A stretch of 64,000 nt of DNA from assembly GCF_947258575.1 (NCBI RefSeq), contig NZ_CAMYIV010000012.1:186001-250000 (forward strand). Reading direction: 5' to 3'. Shown piece after piece: positions 1 to 7,633 of the stretch. The position numbers were made by a program, and so were the translations under genes. Numbering within the stretch: the first letter of the stretch is position 1; each line of letters opens with the position of its first letter. A model generated the notes under the pieces. It saw nothing but the letters and a program-made list of their open reading frames with translations. It ran no database searches and had not been told where the DNA came from. Source of the DNA: an uncultured Alcanivorax sp. (GTDB lineage: Bacteria > Pseudomonadota > Gammaproteobacteria > Pseudomonadales > Alcanivoracaceae).

Positions 1-775
1 GGTCGTGGCCTGGGTTTTCGCGCAGGCGTAGCAGCATTTCCTGAAGCTTTAGGTCGTCTTCCGGGTAATGCGCCTTGAATCCCTGCGGCGTCTGCACCAG
101 GGCGGGATGGGTGTCCAGCAGAAGGGTGGCCAGGTCATTGCAGTAGCGGATGCGGCTGTCCCTGTCGATGATGACAGTGCCCAGCATGACTTTGGACAGG
201 GCGTACTGGAGTGTTTGTGCCCGGCTTTCCTGAAGGTGCAACTGACGCTGGATCAGCAAGGCCCGCTGGAAATGGGGGGCCAGCTGATCGAGCAGCTGCA
301 GTTCCCGTTTCCCGAAGGGCTCCGCCTTGAAGGAGCGGTGAACGCCAATACCTACATGCCAGTGGTCATCGTTGAAAAAGCTGATGGCGGCCACGTAGCC
401 CAGATCGTTGGGTTTGGCGATCAGCCGGTAGTAGAGCGGGTGGGCCAGGCGGGCCTCATCATGTCGGCAGACCAGGCCGGCCCTGCCGATGGGGCGAAGG
501 CTCTGGATCTGATAGATGGGATCATATTTGGCCATGCCCAGCCGGTAGGATAACTCGGCCACTTTGGGCAGCCCGTAACAGGCCATCATGTAGCGGGTAT
601 TCTGGTGGTGGTCCTCCACGTGGATGCCGCCGGACTTGGCATTCAGGCGTCGGCACAGCTCGGTAATGACCACTTTCCAGTGCTCGTGGTGGTATGAGGC
701 TTCATAAATGTCCCCGATAAACTCAAGAAGCTCTTCCGCGGTGCCCTCTGCAGCATTGTTTATGGCTCGTTCCAT
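1..775 (-). CDS. LuxR-type transcriptional regulator, 3' end beyond the window
   Basis: An open frame runs on the minus strand from the ATG at 775 to the left edge without a stop (258 codons visible). The translation starts MERAINNAAEGTAEELLEF and continues as a soluble sensor-like region that includes MLGTVIIDRDSRIRYCND, a typical PAS-like stretch before a C-terminal LuxR helix-turn-helix. The DNA-binding part itself would lie outside the window, so the class is inferred from the architecture and not from the HTH. The frame is intact, with no shift. The ligand and targets cannot be told. The 294 bases between it and glyA hold a probable glyA promoter and nothing else I can name. Confidence 0.7.
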   Translation of the reverse strand, partial: MERAINNAAEGTAEELLEFIGDIYEASYHHEHWKVVITELCRRLNAKSGGIHVEDHHQNTRYMMACYGLPKVAELSYRLGMAKYDPIYQIQSLRPIGRAGLVCRHDEARLAHPLYYRLIAKPNDLGYVAAISFFNDDHWHVGIGVHRSFKAEPFGKRELQLLDQLAPHFQRALLIQRQLHLQESRAQTLQYALSKVMLGTVIIDRDSRIRYCNDLATLLLDTHPALVQTPQGFKAHYPEDDLKLQEMLLRLRENPGHD

Positions 776-1022
776 GGCGCTCCCCGCAGCACGTTTCGCG
801 GCATTATCCGGGGTGAAACAGGTGCCCGGCATTCACCCGATGCTGCGTTCCCTTAGAATTATTATGGGTATTGCCCGTGGTCAACAGTGTAGGCAGCCTG
901 CTCCGCTGTTGGCAATAAGTGTGATACAGGTCTCAACCAGGGGGCGATGAACGGGCCGGAGCAATGAAAGTTGGTCATGGAGAAATGAAAGGCCTTCATG
1001 TGCCAAGCCGCTGGCTTTTGGG

Positions 1023-1028
1023 TAGAAT
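1023..1028 (+). promoter_or_regulatory. Probable -10 box of glyA
   Basis: TAGAAT stands 41 bases before the glyA ATG in an otherwise GC-rich stretch and resembles a sigma-70 -10 hexamer. No good -35 box is seen at 16-18 bases upstream, so this is a weak call. Confidence 0.35.
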
Positions 1029-1069
1029 ACGCGCCCCAACCCATCTCTTTGCATGCTGACAGGTAGCCC

Positions 1070-2326
1070 ATGTTCCCGAAATCCATGTCCATCGCCGAGT
1101 TCGATCCGGAAATCCAGGCGGCCATTGAGGCCGAGGAAGTTCGCCAGGAAGAGCATATCGAGCTGATTGCCTCTGAAAACTACGCGTCTCCACGGGTCAT
1201 GGAAGCCCAGGGGTCCGTGCTGACCAACAAATACGCGGAAGGCTACCCGGGCAAGCGCTATTACGGCGGTTGCGAGAATGTGGACGTGGTCGAGCAGCTG
1301 GCCATCGACCGTGCCTGCGAACTGTTTGGCGCCGATTGGGCCAACGTGCAGCCGCATTCCGGTTCCCAGGCCAACGGTGCGGTCTACATGGCCATGCTGC
1401 AGCCCGGCGACACCGTATTGGGCATGAGCCTGGACGCCGGTGGCCACCTGACCCACGGCGCCAAGCCGAACTTCTCCGGCAAGACCTACAACGCGGTGCA
1501 GTACGGCCTGGACAACGACACCGGTCTGATCGACTACGACCAGGTGGAAGCCCTAGCCCGTGAGCACAAGCCGAAGATGATCGTGGCCGGCTTCTCCGCC
1601 TACTCCCAAGTGGTGGATTGGCAGCGTTTCCGTGACATCGCCGACGAAGTGGGTGCCATCCTGCTGGTGGACATGGCCCACGTGGCCGGCCTGGTTGCTG
1701 CGGGTGTCTACCCGAGCCCGGTTGGCATCGCCGATATCACCACCACCACTACCCACAAGACGCTGGGTGGTCCCCGTGGTGGCCTGATCATGGGCAAGAC
1801 CAACGAAGCCATTCAGAAGAAGATCAACTCTGCGGTATTCCCCGGTGGTCAGGGTGGCCCTCTGGAGCACGTGATTGCCGCCAAGGCGATCTGCTTCAAG
1901 GAAGCCATGCAGGCCGATTTCAAAGGCTACCAGCAGCAGGTAGTGAAGAACGCCCAGGCCATGGCCGGCGTGTTCATCGAGCGTGGCTTTGATGTGGTTT
2001 CCAACGGCACCGAAAACCACCTGTTCCTGCTCAGCCTGATCAAGCAGGACATCACTGGTAAAGATGCGGATGCCGCCCTGGGCAGCGCCAACATCACCGT
2101 GAACAAGAACGCTGTCCCCAACGACCCGCGTTCCCCGTTCGTCACCTCCGGCCTGCGCATCGGCTCCCCCTCCATCACCCGCCGCGGCTTTAACGAAGCC
2201 GATGCCAAAGAATTGGCCGGCTGGATCTGCGACATCCTCGACAACATGGGCGATGAGTCCGTGATCGAGACCGTGAAGGGGAAAGTGAAAGAGATTTGTG
2301 CGCGGTTGCCGGTGTATGAGCGCTAG
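1070..2326 (+). CDS. glyA: Serine hydroxymethyltransferase
   Basis: PLP enzyme that interconverts serine and glycine and charges tetrahydrofolate with a one-carbon unit in the cytoplasm. At 418 aa it has the usual bacterial length. The PLP-binding motif [15 protein letters not shown] is intact, with the Schiff-base lysine at about residue 230, and the substrate-binding start of the family ([19 protein letters not shown]) is visible near residue 35. A second in-frame ATG at 1085 gives MSIAEFDPE and is a possible shorter start. It lies upstream of nrdR in the order usual for gammaproteobacteria, but here a four-helix-bundle gene framed by heptad repeats separates the two. Confidence 0.97.
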   Translation: MFPKSMSIAEFDPEIQAAIEAEEVRQEEHIELIASENYASPRVMEAQGSVLTNKYAEGYPGKRYYGGCENVDVVEQLAIDRACELFGADWANVQPHSGSQANGAVYMAMLQPGDTVLGMSLDAGGHLTHGAKPNFSGKTYNAVQYGLDNDTGLIDYDQVEALAREHKPKMIVAGFSAYSQVVDWQRFRDIADEVGAILLVDMAHVAGLVAAGVYPSPVGIADITTTTTHKTLGGPRGGLIMGKTNEAIQKKINSAVFPGGQGGPLEHVIAAKAICFKEAMQADFKGYQQQVVKNAQAMAGVFIERGFDVVSNGTENHLFLLSLIKQDITGKDADAALGSANITVNKNAVPNDPRSPFVTSGLRIGSPSITRRGFNEADAKELAGWICDILDNMGDESVIETVKGKVKEICARLPVYER

Positions 2327-2332
2327 AAGATG

Positions 2333-2792
2333 AGTTGACAGTGGATAGTTGACAGCGAAAAGCGAACAAATACGTAGGGTCACGGATGACGACGAGGTAT
2401 GCAGCGCGGGAGAAATCCCGCGCTTTTGCTTTGCGGATGATAAAGGTTTATCAGTATCTACAAGAGCAGAAGCGAGAATTCATATTAAGTAAGCAATTGC
2501 TGCGCAGTGGAACAGCAATTGGAGCCTTGGTCAGGGAAGCTGAGCAGGCTGAGAGTCGTGCAGACTTCGTGCATAAGCTGTCTATCGCTCTCAAAGAGGC
2601 TAATGAAACGGAATATTGGCTGGAGTTATTGACGGAGTCCGGCTATTTGGAGCCTTCGTCTGGTCAGTCAGTTATGGCTGACGCCAAAGAGCTACTAAAG
2701 ATATTGACGGCAATTATCAAAACCACCAAAACGCGCCGATAAACGGGTTTCAAGGTTTTAGCTGTCAATTGTCAACTATCAACTGTCAACTG
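2333..2792. repeat. Heptad-arm inverted repeat enclosing a gene (locus A)
   Basis: Left arm (2333-2357) is a run of 7-base units of the form AGTKGAY, such as AGTTGAC and AGTGGAT. Right arm (2761-2792) is the same kind of run in the opposite orientation and can pair with the left over roughly 25-30 bases. The left arm begins a few bases after the glyA stop and the right arm ends just before the nrdR start at 2801. Between them sits the four-helix-bundle gene. This is the only heptad locus in the window that encloses a protein gene. Confidence 0.85.
2386..2742 (+). CDS. Four-helix-bundle protein of the 23S rRNA intervening-sequence type
   Basis: A 118-aa, all-helical protein with the family signature KSRAFALRMIKVYQYL near residues 10-25 and LLRSGTAIGALVREAEQAES near residues 38-57. 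Members are found in 23S rRNA intervening sequences and as free intergenic genes; the fold is shared with the Avd accessory protein of diversity-generating retroelements, which binds nucleic acid and partners a reverse transcriptase. No reverse transcriptase is present here. The gene lies entirely between two inverted heptad arms in the glyA-nrdR gap. Its early codons contain a hairpin (GCGCGGG at 2404-2410 against CCCGCGC at 2417-2423, followed by TTTT) that looks like an intrinsic terminator. Molecular function is unknown. Confidence 0.85.
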   Translation: MTTRYAAREKSRAFALRMIKVYQYLQEQKREFILSKQLLRSGTAIGALVREAEQAESRADFVHKLSIALKEANETEYWLELLTESGYLEPSSGQSVMADAKELLKILTAIIKTTKTRR

Positions 2793-2800
2793 GGGTTTCC

Positions 2801-3271
2801 ATGTATTGCCCGTTTTGTTCGGCCCAAGACACCAAAGTGATCGACTCCCGTCTGGTCGCGGATGGCGGGCAGGTGCGTCGTCGGCGTGAGTGTCTTAGCT
2901 GCAACGAACGCTTTACCACCTTTGAAACGGCGGAGCTGGTGATGCCGCGGCTGGTGAAGTCCGATGGGACGCGTCAGCCGTTTGATGAAGCCAAGTTGCG
3001 GGCCGGCATGTTGCGGGCGCTGGAGAAGCGGCCGGTAAGCATGGAAGATCTGGAGGCCGCGATCAGTCGTGTCTGCCACCGCTTGCGGGCCACCGGGGAG
3101 CGTGAGTTGCCGGCCCGGGAGCTGGGTGAGTTCGTGATGGAAGAGCTGCAGCAACTGGATGATGTGGCCTATGTGCGTTTCGCGTCCGTGTATCGCAGCT
3201 TTCAGGATATTTCCGAGTTTTCCGCAGAAGTGGATCGCCTGCGCGGGAGAAGTGACAAGAAAGACGACTAG
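2801..3271 (+). CDS. nrdR: Transcriptional repressor NrdR
   Basis: Nucleotide-sensing repressor of ribonucleotide reductase genes. The 156-aa protein opens with the zinc ribbon (C3, C6, C31, C34 in MYCPFC and CLSCNERF) followed by an ATP-cone domain at about residues 49-139. Length and motif order fit the family exactly. The start follows the right arm of heptad locus A by only a few bases, and no strong Shine-Dalgarno is visible. An intrinsic terminator follows at 3294-3328. Confidence 0.97.
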   Translation: MYCPFCSAQDTKVIDSRLVADGGQVRRRRECLSCNERFTTFETAELVMPRLVKSDGTRQPFDEAKLRAGMLRALEKRPVSMEDLEAAISRVCHRLRATGERELPARELGEFVMEELQQLDDVAYVRFASVYRSFQDISEFSAEVDRLRGRSDKKDD

Positions 3272-3293
3272 TCTTTCAGTTGAACATTGGAAA

Positions 3294-3328
3294 GCCACCG
3301 GTCACCGGACGTGACCGGTGGCTTTTTT
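3294..3328 (+). terminator. Intrinsic terminator after nrdR
   Basis: GCCACCGGTCAC pairs perfectly with GTGACCGGTGGC across a 5-base loop and is followed by six T. It ends the glyA-nrdR unit and faces the convergent permease gene, which stops at 3351. Confidence 0.9.
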
Positions 3329-3350
3329 CGTTGTGCTGCAAGAAGGATGC

Positions 3351-4286
3351 TCAGCTGCCGTGCAGCCATTGGGCAAGCAGCAGATACAGCGGGATACCTG
3401 CCAGCACATTGAACGGAAAGGTAATGCCCAGTGACGCGGCCATGGACAGGGTGGCGTTGGCCTGGGGCAGGGCGACGCGCATGGCTGCTGGCACCGCGAT
3501 GTAGGATGCGCTGGCTCCCAGAACGGCCAGCAGGGTGATGCCGCCCACCGACAGGCCCAGCCCCTGGCCCAGCAGGGCGCCTAATCCGCCTGCTAGTAGC
3601 GGCATGAAGATGCCGAAGGCGGTCAGGAACGGGCCATCCTGCTTGAGAGCGCCCAGCTGTTCCGTAGTGATCAGCCCCATTTTCAGTAGGAACAGCGCCA
3701 GAGCCCCCTGGAACAGGTCCATGAAGAAGGGGGAGATCTTGCTCAGGCTATCGCCGGCGAAGGCACCGATCAGCAGGCCGCCCACCATCAACACGATCCC
3801 CGGGCTGAGCAGGGTTTCATGGGCCAGCTTGCGGCTGGCCAGGCCGGCGGACAAACCTTTTGCGAGCACCAGGCCGACAATGATGGCGGGAATCTCCAGC
3901 AACACCACAAACAGCGGAAAGTAGGGCTCGTAGGCCACGCCAGCGGCATCCAGCACTGCCACGGCGACAGCATAGGTGGCCACACTGACGCTGCCATAGT
4001 GGGCGGCAATGGCGGCTGAATTGACCCGGTTCAGGCCGCCCACATAGCGTAGCAGCGGGAAGGCCATTAACGGCAGAACCACACCGAAGCCCACCACCAG
4101 TAACGATTCCCGGACAATCCGCAGGCTGGCGTGCTCCGCCAGGGCGGCGCCACCCTTCAGGCCGATGGCCAGTAGCAGGAACAGGGTCAGGGTCTGATAA
4201 AGCCCGCCGGGAAAGGGAAGGCGAACCTTCAATATCCCGGCAGCCAGCCCCAGCACGAAGAAAAGCACTACCGCATCAAGCTGCAT
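3351..4286 (-). CDS. SbtA-like sodium-dependent bicarbonate permease
   Basis: A 311-aa integral membrane protein with about ten hydrophobic segments, matching the SbtA/DUF897 family of sodium-bicarbonate symporters. The stretch PFPGGLYQTLTLFLLLAIGLKGG near the N terminus and AAHYGSVSVATYAVAV near residue 95 are typical. Cyanobacterial SbtA is longer (about 370 aa) and is paired with the PII-like SbtB; no SbtB gene is present here. Instead a 68-aa membrane protein gene precedes it and overlaps its start by 11 bases, which implies translational coupling. The divergent LysR gene resembles CmpR/CbbR, regulators of inorganic-carbon genes, and supports the bicarbonate assignment. Substrate is inferred. 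Confidence 0.82.
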   Translation of the reverse strand: MQLDAVVLFFVLGLAAGILKVRLPFPGGLYQTLTLFLLLAIGLKGGAALAEHASLRIVRESLLVVGFGVVLPLMAFPLLRYVGGLNRVNSAAIAAHYGSVSVATYAVAVAVLDAAGVAYEPYFPLFVVLLEIPAIIVGLVLAKGLSAGLASRKLAHETLLSPGIVLMVGGLLIGAFAGDSLSKISPFFMDLFQGALALFLLKMGLITTEQLGALKQDGPFLTAFGIFMPLLAGGLGALLGQGLGLSVGGITLLAVLGASASYIAVPAAMRVALPQANATLSMAASLGITFPFNVLAGIPLYLLLAQWLHGS

Positions 4287-4482
4287 AGCTATCCCCGCCT
4301 CGCTGGGTGTCAGTGGCGGCGGCCGGGTTGCGCCCTGCCAGCCATGCCAGGGGCAGCAAGGCGATGCCGATGACTCCCAGTGGCAGGCCGGCGTGCCCGT
4401 TGGCGATCAGGGCCGTGGCCAGTCCAAGGTTGAGCAGGGCAACGAAGAGAATGAAAAAACGCTGTCGAGAGTGTTGTGGCAT
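4276..4482 (-). CDS. Small two-helix membrane protein ahead of the SbtA-like permease
   Basis: 68 aa with two hydrophobic segments (about residues 8-26 and 31-50). A GGAGG sits four bases before the ATG at 4482, and the end of the gene overlaps the permease start by 11 bases, so the two are probably translated together. I do not recognise the family. Position suggests an accessory or regulatory subunit of the permease, but this is only inference. Confidence 0.6.
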   Translation of the reverse strand: MPQHSRQRFFILFVALLNLGLATALIANGHAGLPLGVIGIALLPLAWLAGRNPAAATDTQRGGDSYAA

Positions 4483-4527
4483 GGGACCTCCGGGTGAAAT
4501 CGGAGGCCATTATCAGAGAGAGAAAGA

Positions 4528-4575
4528 TTAGATAAAAATAGATACTATCTAGGTTTTATATAGATAAAGGTCTAA
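4528..4575. promoter_or_regulatory. Probable LysR operator between divergent genes
   Basis: The divergent gap holds an AT-rich block with a perfect dyad TAGAT-ACT-ATCTA at 4539-4551 and outer half sites TTAGAT (4528) and TCTAA (4571). LysR proteins typically bind such dyads between their own gene and the divergent target. The sites lie directly before the LysR ATG at 4578, so the regulator would also control itself. Confidence 0.5.
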
Positions 4576-4577
4576 TC

Positions 4578-5546
4578 ATGAGCCGGTTACATGCCCGCGT
4601 GGGTACCCTGAGGCAACTGGAGATCCTGCTGGCAGTGCATGAGGCGGGCACCGTAACCGGGGCGGCGGAAATGCTGCATCTGACGCAGCCCACGGTATCC
4701 ATGCAGCTGCGCAAACTGGTGGATGCCATGGGCATGCCGCTCTACCAGCAACAGGGCCGCAAATTACGTTTTACCGATGCCGGCCTGGCGGCGGTGGCCA
4801 GCGCCCGCCGGGTGCTGGAGGAGTTCGAGCATCTGGATATGACCCTGGCGGATTTGCGCGGACTCAAGGCCGGCACCCTGCGCCTGGCGGTGGTCACCAC
4901 GGCCAAGTACTTCGTGCCCCATCTGCTGGGGCCTTTCTGTGCCCTGTATCCCGGCGTGGAGGTGTCCTTCCATGTGGGCAACCGTGAGCAGATCATCGAG
5001 CGGCTGGAGCAGGGGCTGGATGATTTCTGCGTCTTCAGTCATGTTCCCGGCGGCCGCCCGCTGATCTCCAGTGCCTTTCTGGATAATCCGCTGGTGGCCA
5101 TTGCCGCGGAAAATCACCCGCTGGCCCGCCGTGACCATCTGACCCTGGATGACATCGCCGGCGAGCCCTTTCTGATGCGCGAACCCGGCTCCGGCACCCG
5201 TCACGCCATCGAGCACTACCTGCAGCAACAGGGCAAGCAGCTGAATGTGAAGATGACGGTGGAAAGCAATGAGGCCATCCGCCATTCGGTGATGGCCGGG
5301 CTGGGTATTTCCATTCTCTCCGCCCATACCCTCAATCTGGGTGGCTGGGTGGGGTTGGCGCCGCTGAAGGTAGTGGGCCTGCCAATTGTCACCCAGTGGT
5401 ACCTGGTGCGGCCTTCCGGGAAAAAACTGTCGATTGTGGCGCAGGCGTTCCAGCAGTTCATGGCTAACGAGGGCAGAGCGGTGCTGGCGGATTTTGTGGA
5501 AGATGCGGATCGCTTTGTTGCGGCACCGGGCGCCGGCATCCAGTAG
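4578..5546 (+). CDS. LysR-family regulator, CmpR/CbbR-like
   Basis: 322 aa: N-terminal winged helix-turn-helix (about residues 8-67, with TVTGAAEMLHLTQPTVSMQL as recognition region) and a LysR substrate-binding domain from about residue 95. The opening of the effector domain (GTLRLAVVTTAKYFVPHLLGPFCALYPGV) is the form seen in CmpR/CbbR/RbcR regulators of carbon-fixation and inorganic-carbon uptake genes. It is divergent from the SbtA-like permease, which is the likely target. No carbon-fixation gene is in the window. Confidence 0.85.
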   Translation: MSRLHARVGTLRQLEILLAVHEAGTVTGAAEMLHLTQPTVSMQLRKLVDAMGMPLYQQQGRKLRFTDAGLAAVASARRVLEEFEHLDMTLADLRGLKAGTLRLAVVTTAKYFVPHLLGPFCALYPGVEVSFHVGNREQIIERLEQGLDDFCVFSHVPGGRPLISSAFLDNPLVAIAAENHPLARRDHLTLDDIAGEPFLMREPGSGTRHAIEHYLQQQGKQLNVKMTVESNEAIRHSVMAGLGISILSAHTLNLGGWVGLAPLKVVGLPIVTQWYLVRPSGKKLSIVAQAFQQFMANEGRAVLADFVEDADRFVAAPGAGIQ

Positions 5547-5549
5547 AAT
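5544..5549 (+). promoter_or_regulatory. Possible -10 box of ribD overlapping the LysR stop codon
   Basis: TAGAAT, whose first three bases are the LysR gene stop codon, ends seven bases before the ATG at 5557. If used, transcription would begin at or next to that ATG, and the in-frame ATG at 5548 would lie in the promoter. No convincing -35 box is seen. Confidence 0.35.
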
Positions 5550-5556
5550 GCCTGCC

Positions 5557-6687
5557 ATGTTTACGCGTCTGGATTATCAATATATGGCCCGTGCCCTGCA
5601 GTTGGCAGAGCAGGGCCTCTACACCACCGACCCCAACCCGCGGGTGGGGTGTGTGTTGGTGCGTGATGGTGAGATTGTCGGGGAAGGGTTTCATGCCCGT
5701 GCCGGCGAGCCCCATGCCGAACGTCATGCCCTGGCAGCAGCGGGTGATCGGGCCCGCGGGGCCACTGCCTATGTGACCCTGGAGCCCTGTTCCCACACCG
5801 GTCGTACCGGGCCCTGCGCGGATGCGCTGGTGGCTGCCGGGGTGGCCAGGGTGGTGGCTGCCATGGAAGACCCGAATCCCCAGGTGGCCGGTAATGGCAT
5901 GCAAACGCTGGCGGCAGCGGGTATTGAAACCGCCTCTGGTCTGCTGGAAGCCGACGCGCGGGCGCTGAATCCGGGCTTTATCTCGCGCATGACACGCCAG
6001 CGGCCCTACCTGCGCATCAAGATTGCCGCCAGTGTGGATGGCCGCACGGCAATGGCCAGTGGCGAATCCCAGTGGATTACCGGCCCTGCGGCCCGCGAGG
6101 ATGTGCAGCGCCTGCGCGCCCGCAGCTCTGCGGTGATTACCGGTGTCGGCACCGTACTGGCGGACCGGCCTTCCTACACGGTTCGCCCGCAGCAGTGGGC
6201 CCTGACCGACTATCAGGAACACTCGGGGGGCAGTGACCGCGTGCGTCAGCCCCTGCGGGTGATCCTGGATCGTACCCTGCAGACTCCGCCGGATGTGCCG
6301 GTGGTCAGTGCCCCGGGCCATTGCCTGCTGGTGGCAGGCGAACAGCATCCCGGGCGGCAGAATGCCCTGGAATCCGCCGGTGCCGAGGTGATGCTTTTGC
6401 CCGCCTCCGGGTCCGGGATCGACCTGCAACAGTTACTGATCGAACTGAACCGGCGCGAATGCAATGAAGTACTGGTAGAATGTGGCGCCACGCTGGCCGG
6501 GGCCTTCGTTCGCGAGGGGCTTTTCGACGAGCTGATCGTCTATATGGCGCCGGCCCTGCTGGGCTCATCGTCCCGTCCTCTGCTGGGGTTGCCGCAGCTT
6601 GCCAGCATGAGCGAGAAGGTATCGCTGAAGTGGCAGGATGTGCGCCAGGTCGGTGATGACCTGCGCCTGACGCTGGTTCCGGCGTGA
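5557..6687 (+). CDS. ribD: Riboflavin biosynthesis deaminase/reductase RibD
   Basis: Bifunctional enzyme that deaminates and then reduces the pyrimidine intermediate of riboflavin synthesis. The deaminase half carries the zinc motif HAE (H53, E55) and PCSHTGRTGPC (C78, C87). The reductase half runs from about residue 145 (RPYLRIKIAASVDGRTAM) to the end. The start at 5557 (MFTRLDYQYMARAL, 376 aa) fits the usual N terminus and a nearby TAGAAT; 5548 is the alternative. Frames reaching further upstream overlap the LysR gene and are spurious. ribE follows after a REP hairpin. Confidence 0.95.
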   Translation: MFTRLDYQYMARALQLAEQGLYTTDPNPRVGCVLVRDGEIVGEGFHARAGEPHAERHALAAAGDRARGATAYVTLEPCSHTGRTGPCADALVAAGVARVVAAMEDPNPQVAGNGMQTLAAAGIETASGLLEADARALNPGFISRMTRQRPYLRIKIAASVDGRTAMASGESQWITGPAAREDVQRLRARSSAVITGVGTVLADRPSYTVRPQQWALTDYQEHSGGSDRVRQPLRVILDRTLQTPPDVPVVSAPGHCLLVAGEQHPGRQNALESAGAEVMLLPASGSGIDLQQLLIELNRRECNEVLVECGATLAGAFVREGLFDELIVYMAPALLGSSSRPLLGLPQLASMSEKVSLKWQDVRQVGDDLRLTLVPA

Positions 6688-6698
6688 TTCAGACACCG

Positions 6699-6730
6699 CT
6701 GTAGGAGCCATGCAAGCATGGCTCCTACAG
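6699..6730. repeat. REP-type palindrome between ribD and ribE
   Basis: A near-perfect 32-base palindrome: CTGTAGGAGCCATGC pairs over 15 bases with its inverted copy, leaving a two-base centre. It shares the TGTAGGAGC head with the REP/REPIN copies at 48690, 55204, 56202, 58072 and 61865. It ends 22 bases before the ribE start and could stabilise the upstream message or lower read-through. Confidence 0.8.
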
Positions 6731-6752
6731 TGTGACATCAAGAGGCATTTCC

Positions 6753-7418
6753 ATGTTTACCGGCATTATTGAAGCCATGGGCCAGGTCGCGGCCATGACC
6801 CCGAAGGGGGGCGACGTGACGTTGCTGATCAAGAGCGATGCGCTGGATTTTTCCGATGTGCAGCTGGGGGATTCCATTGCCGTTAACGGCGTCTGCCTGA
6901 CCGCCACGGCTCTGCCCGGCGGAGCTTTTGAGGCGGATGTGTCCGGGGAGACCCTGTCGCTGACCTCCCTCAAGCAGATCGCTGTAGGCAGCCAGGTGAA
7001 CCTGGAAAAAGCCCTGACACCGACCACCCGGCTGGGCGGTCATCTGGTCAGCGGCCACGTGGATGGCCTGGGCAAGATCGTGCAGATGAAGCAGGATGCC
7101 CGCTCGGTGCGCATCGATATCGAAGCCCCGGCGGAGCTGGCCCGCTACATTGCCCACAAGGGCTCGATTACCGTGGATGGCATCAGCCTGACGGTGAACA
7201 GTGTGGACGGCGCGGTGTTTTCCCTGAACATCATCCCCCATACCCAGGATGTCACCACTATTGGTCAATGGCAGGTGGGGACGCCAGTGAACCTGGAAGT
7301 TGATATAATCGCCCGCTATCTGGAGCGCCTGTTGCTGGGCGACAAGGCCGCCGAGCCGAATGCGGAAGGTATCTCCATGGCATTTCTGGCCGAAAACGGG
7401 TTTTTGAAAGGCGGCTGA
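6753..7418 (+). CDS. ribE: Riboflavin synthase alpha chain
   Basis: Converts two 6,7-dimethyl-8-ribityllumazine molecules into riboflavin. The 221-aa protein shows the two tandem lumazine-binding barrels: MFTGIIEAMGQV opens the first and the second begins around residue 98 (LGGHLVSGHVDGLGKI is at the junction). The start at 6753 has AGAGG at the right distance; a longer frame from 6732 lacks family similarity in its first seven residues. It lies between ribD and ribB. Confidence 0.95.
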   Translation: MFTGIIEAMGQVAAMTPKGGDVTLLIKSDALDFSDVQLGDSIAVNGVCLTATALPGGAFEADVSGETLSLTSLKQIAVGSQVNLEKALTPTTRLGGHLVSGHVDGLGKIVQMKQDARSVRIDIEAPAELARYIAHKGSITVDGISLTVNSVDGAVFSLNIIPHTQDVTTIGQWQVGTPVNLEVDIIARYLERLLLGDKAAEPNAEGISMAFLAENGFLKGG

Positions 7419-7430
7419 CGCCGCCAGAAA

Positions 7431-7567
7431 CAAGCTGCAAGCGACAAGCTTCAACGCGATAAAAGCGAGTTGCCATCAATTGCAGGCTTGAGTGCGCGAA
7501 TATCGCGTACCGGAAAGACAGGGTTTGCACTGGTTTTCCTTGTAGCTTGCGGCTTGTAGCTTGCAGC
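7431..7567. repeat. Heptad-arm inverted repeat (locus B) between ribE and ribB
   Basis: Left arm at 7431-7455 is built of CAAGCNN units (CAAGCTG, CAAGCGA). Right arm at 7539-7567 is built of CTTGNNG units (CTTGTAG, CTTGCGG), the complement. The interior contains a small CGCGA/TCGCG hairpin. I looked for an FMN riboswitch in this 215-base gap before ribB and did not see the conserved elements. Confidence 0.75.
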
Positions 7568-7633
7568 TCATCACCGGTGAAAAATGCAGAGGAAGTGCAG
7601 TTTGCTTCCACGCTTGATAGGTCGAGTACCACT

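Noticed and set aside
2404-2427. Intrinsic terminator of glyA
   Set aside because: The hairpin with TTTT lies inside the coding start of the four-helix-bundle gene and encodes family-conserved residues, so the match may be a coding coincidence; kept only as a remark.
7419-7633. FMN riboswitch before ribB
   Set aside because: The gap is filled by heptad arms and a small hairpin; none of the conserved RFN stretches is present.
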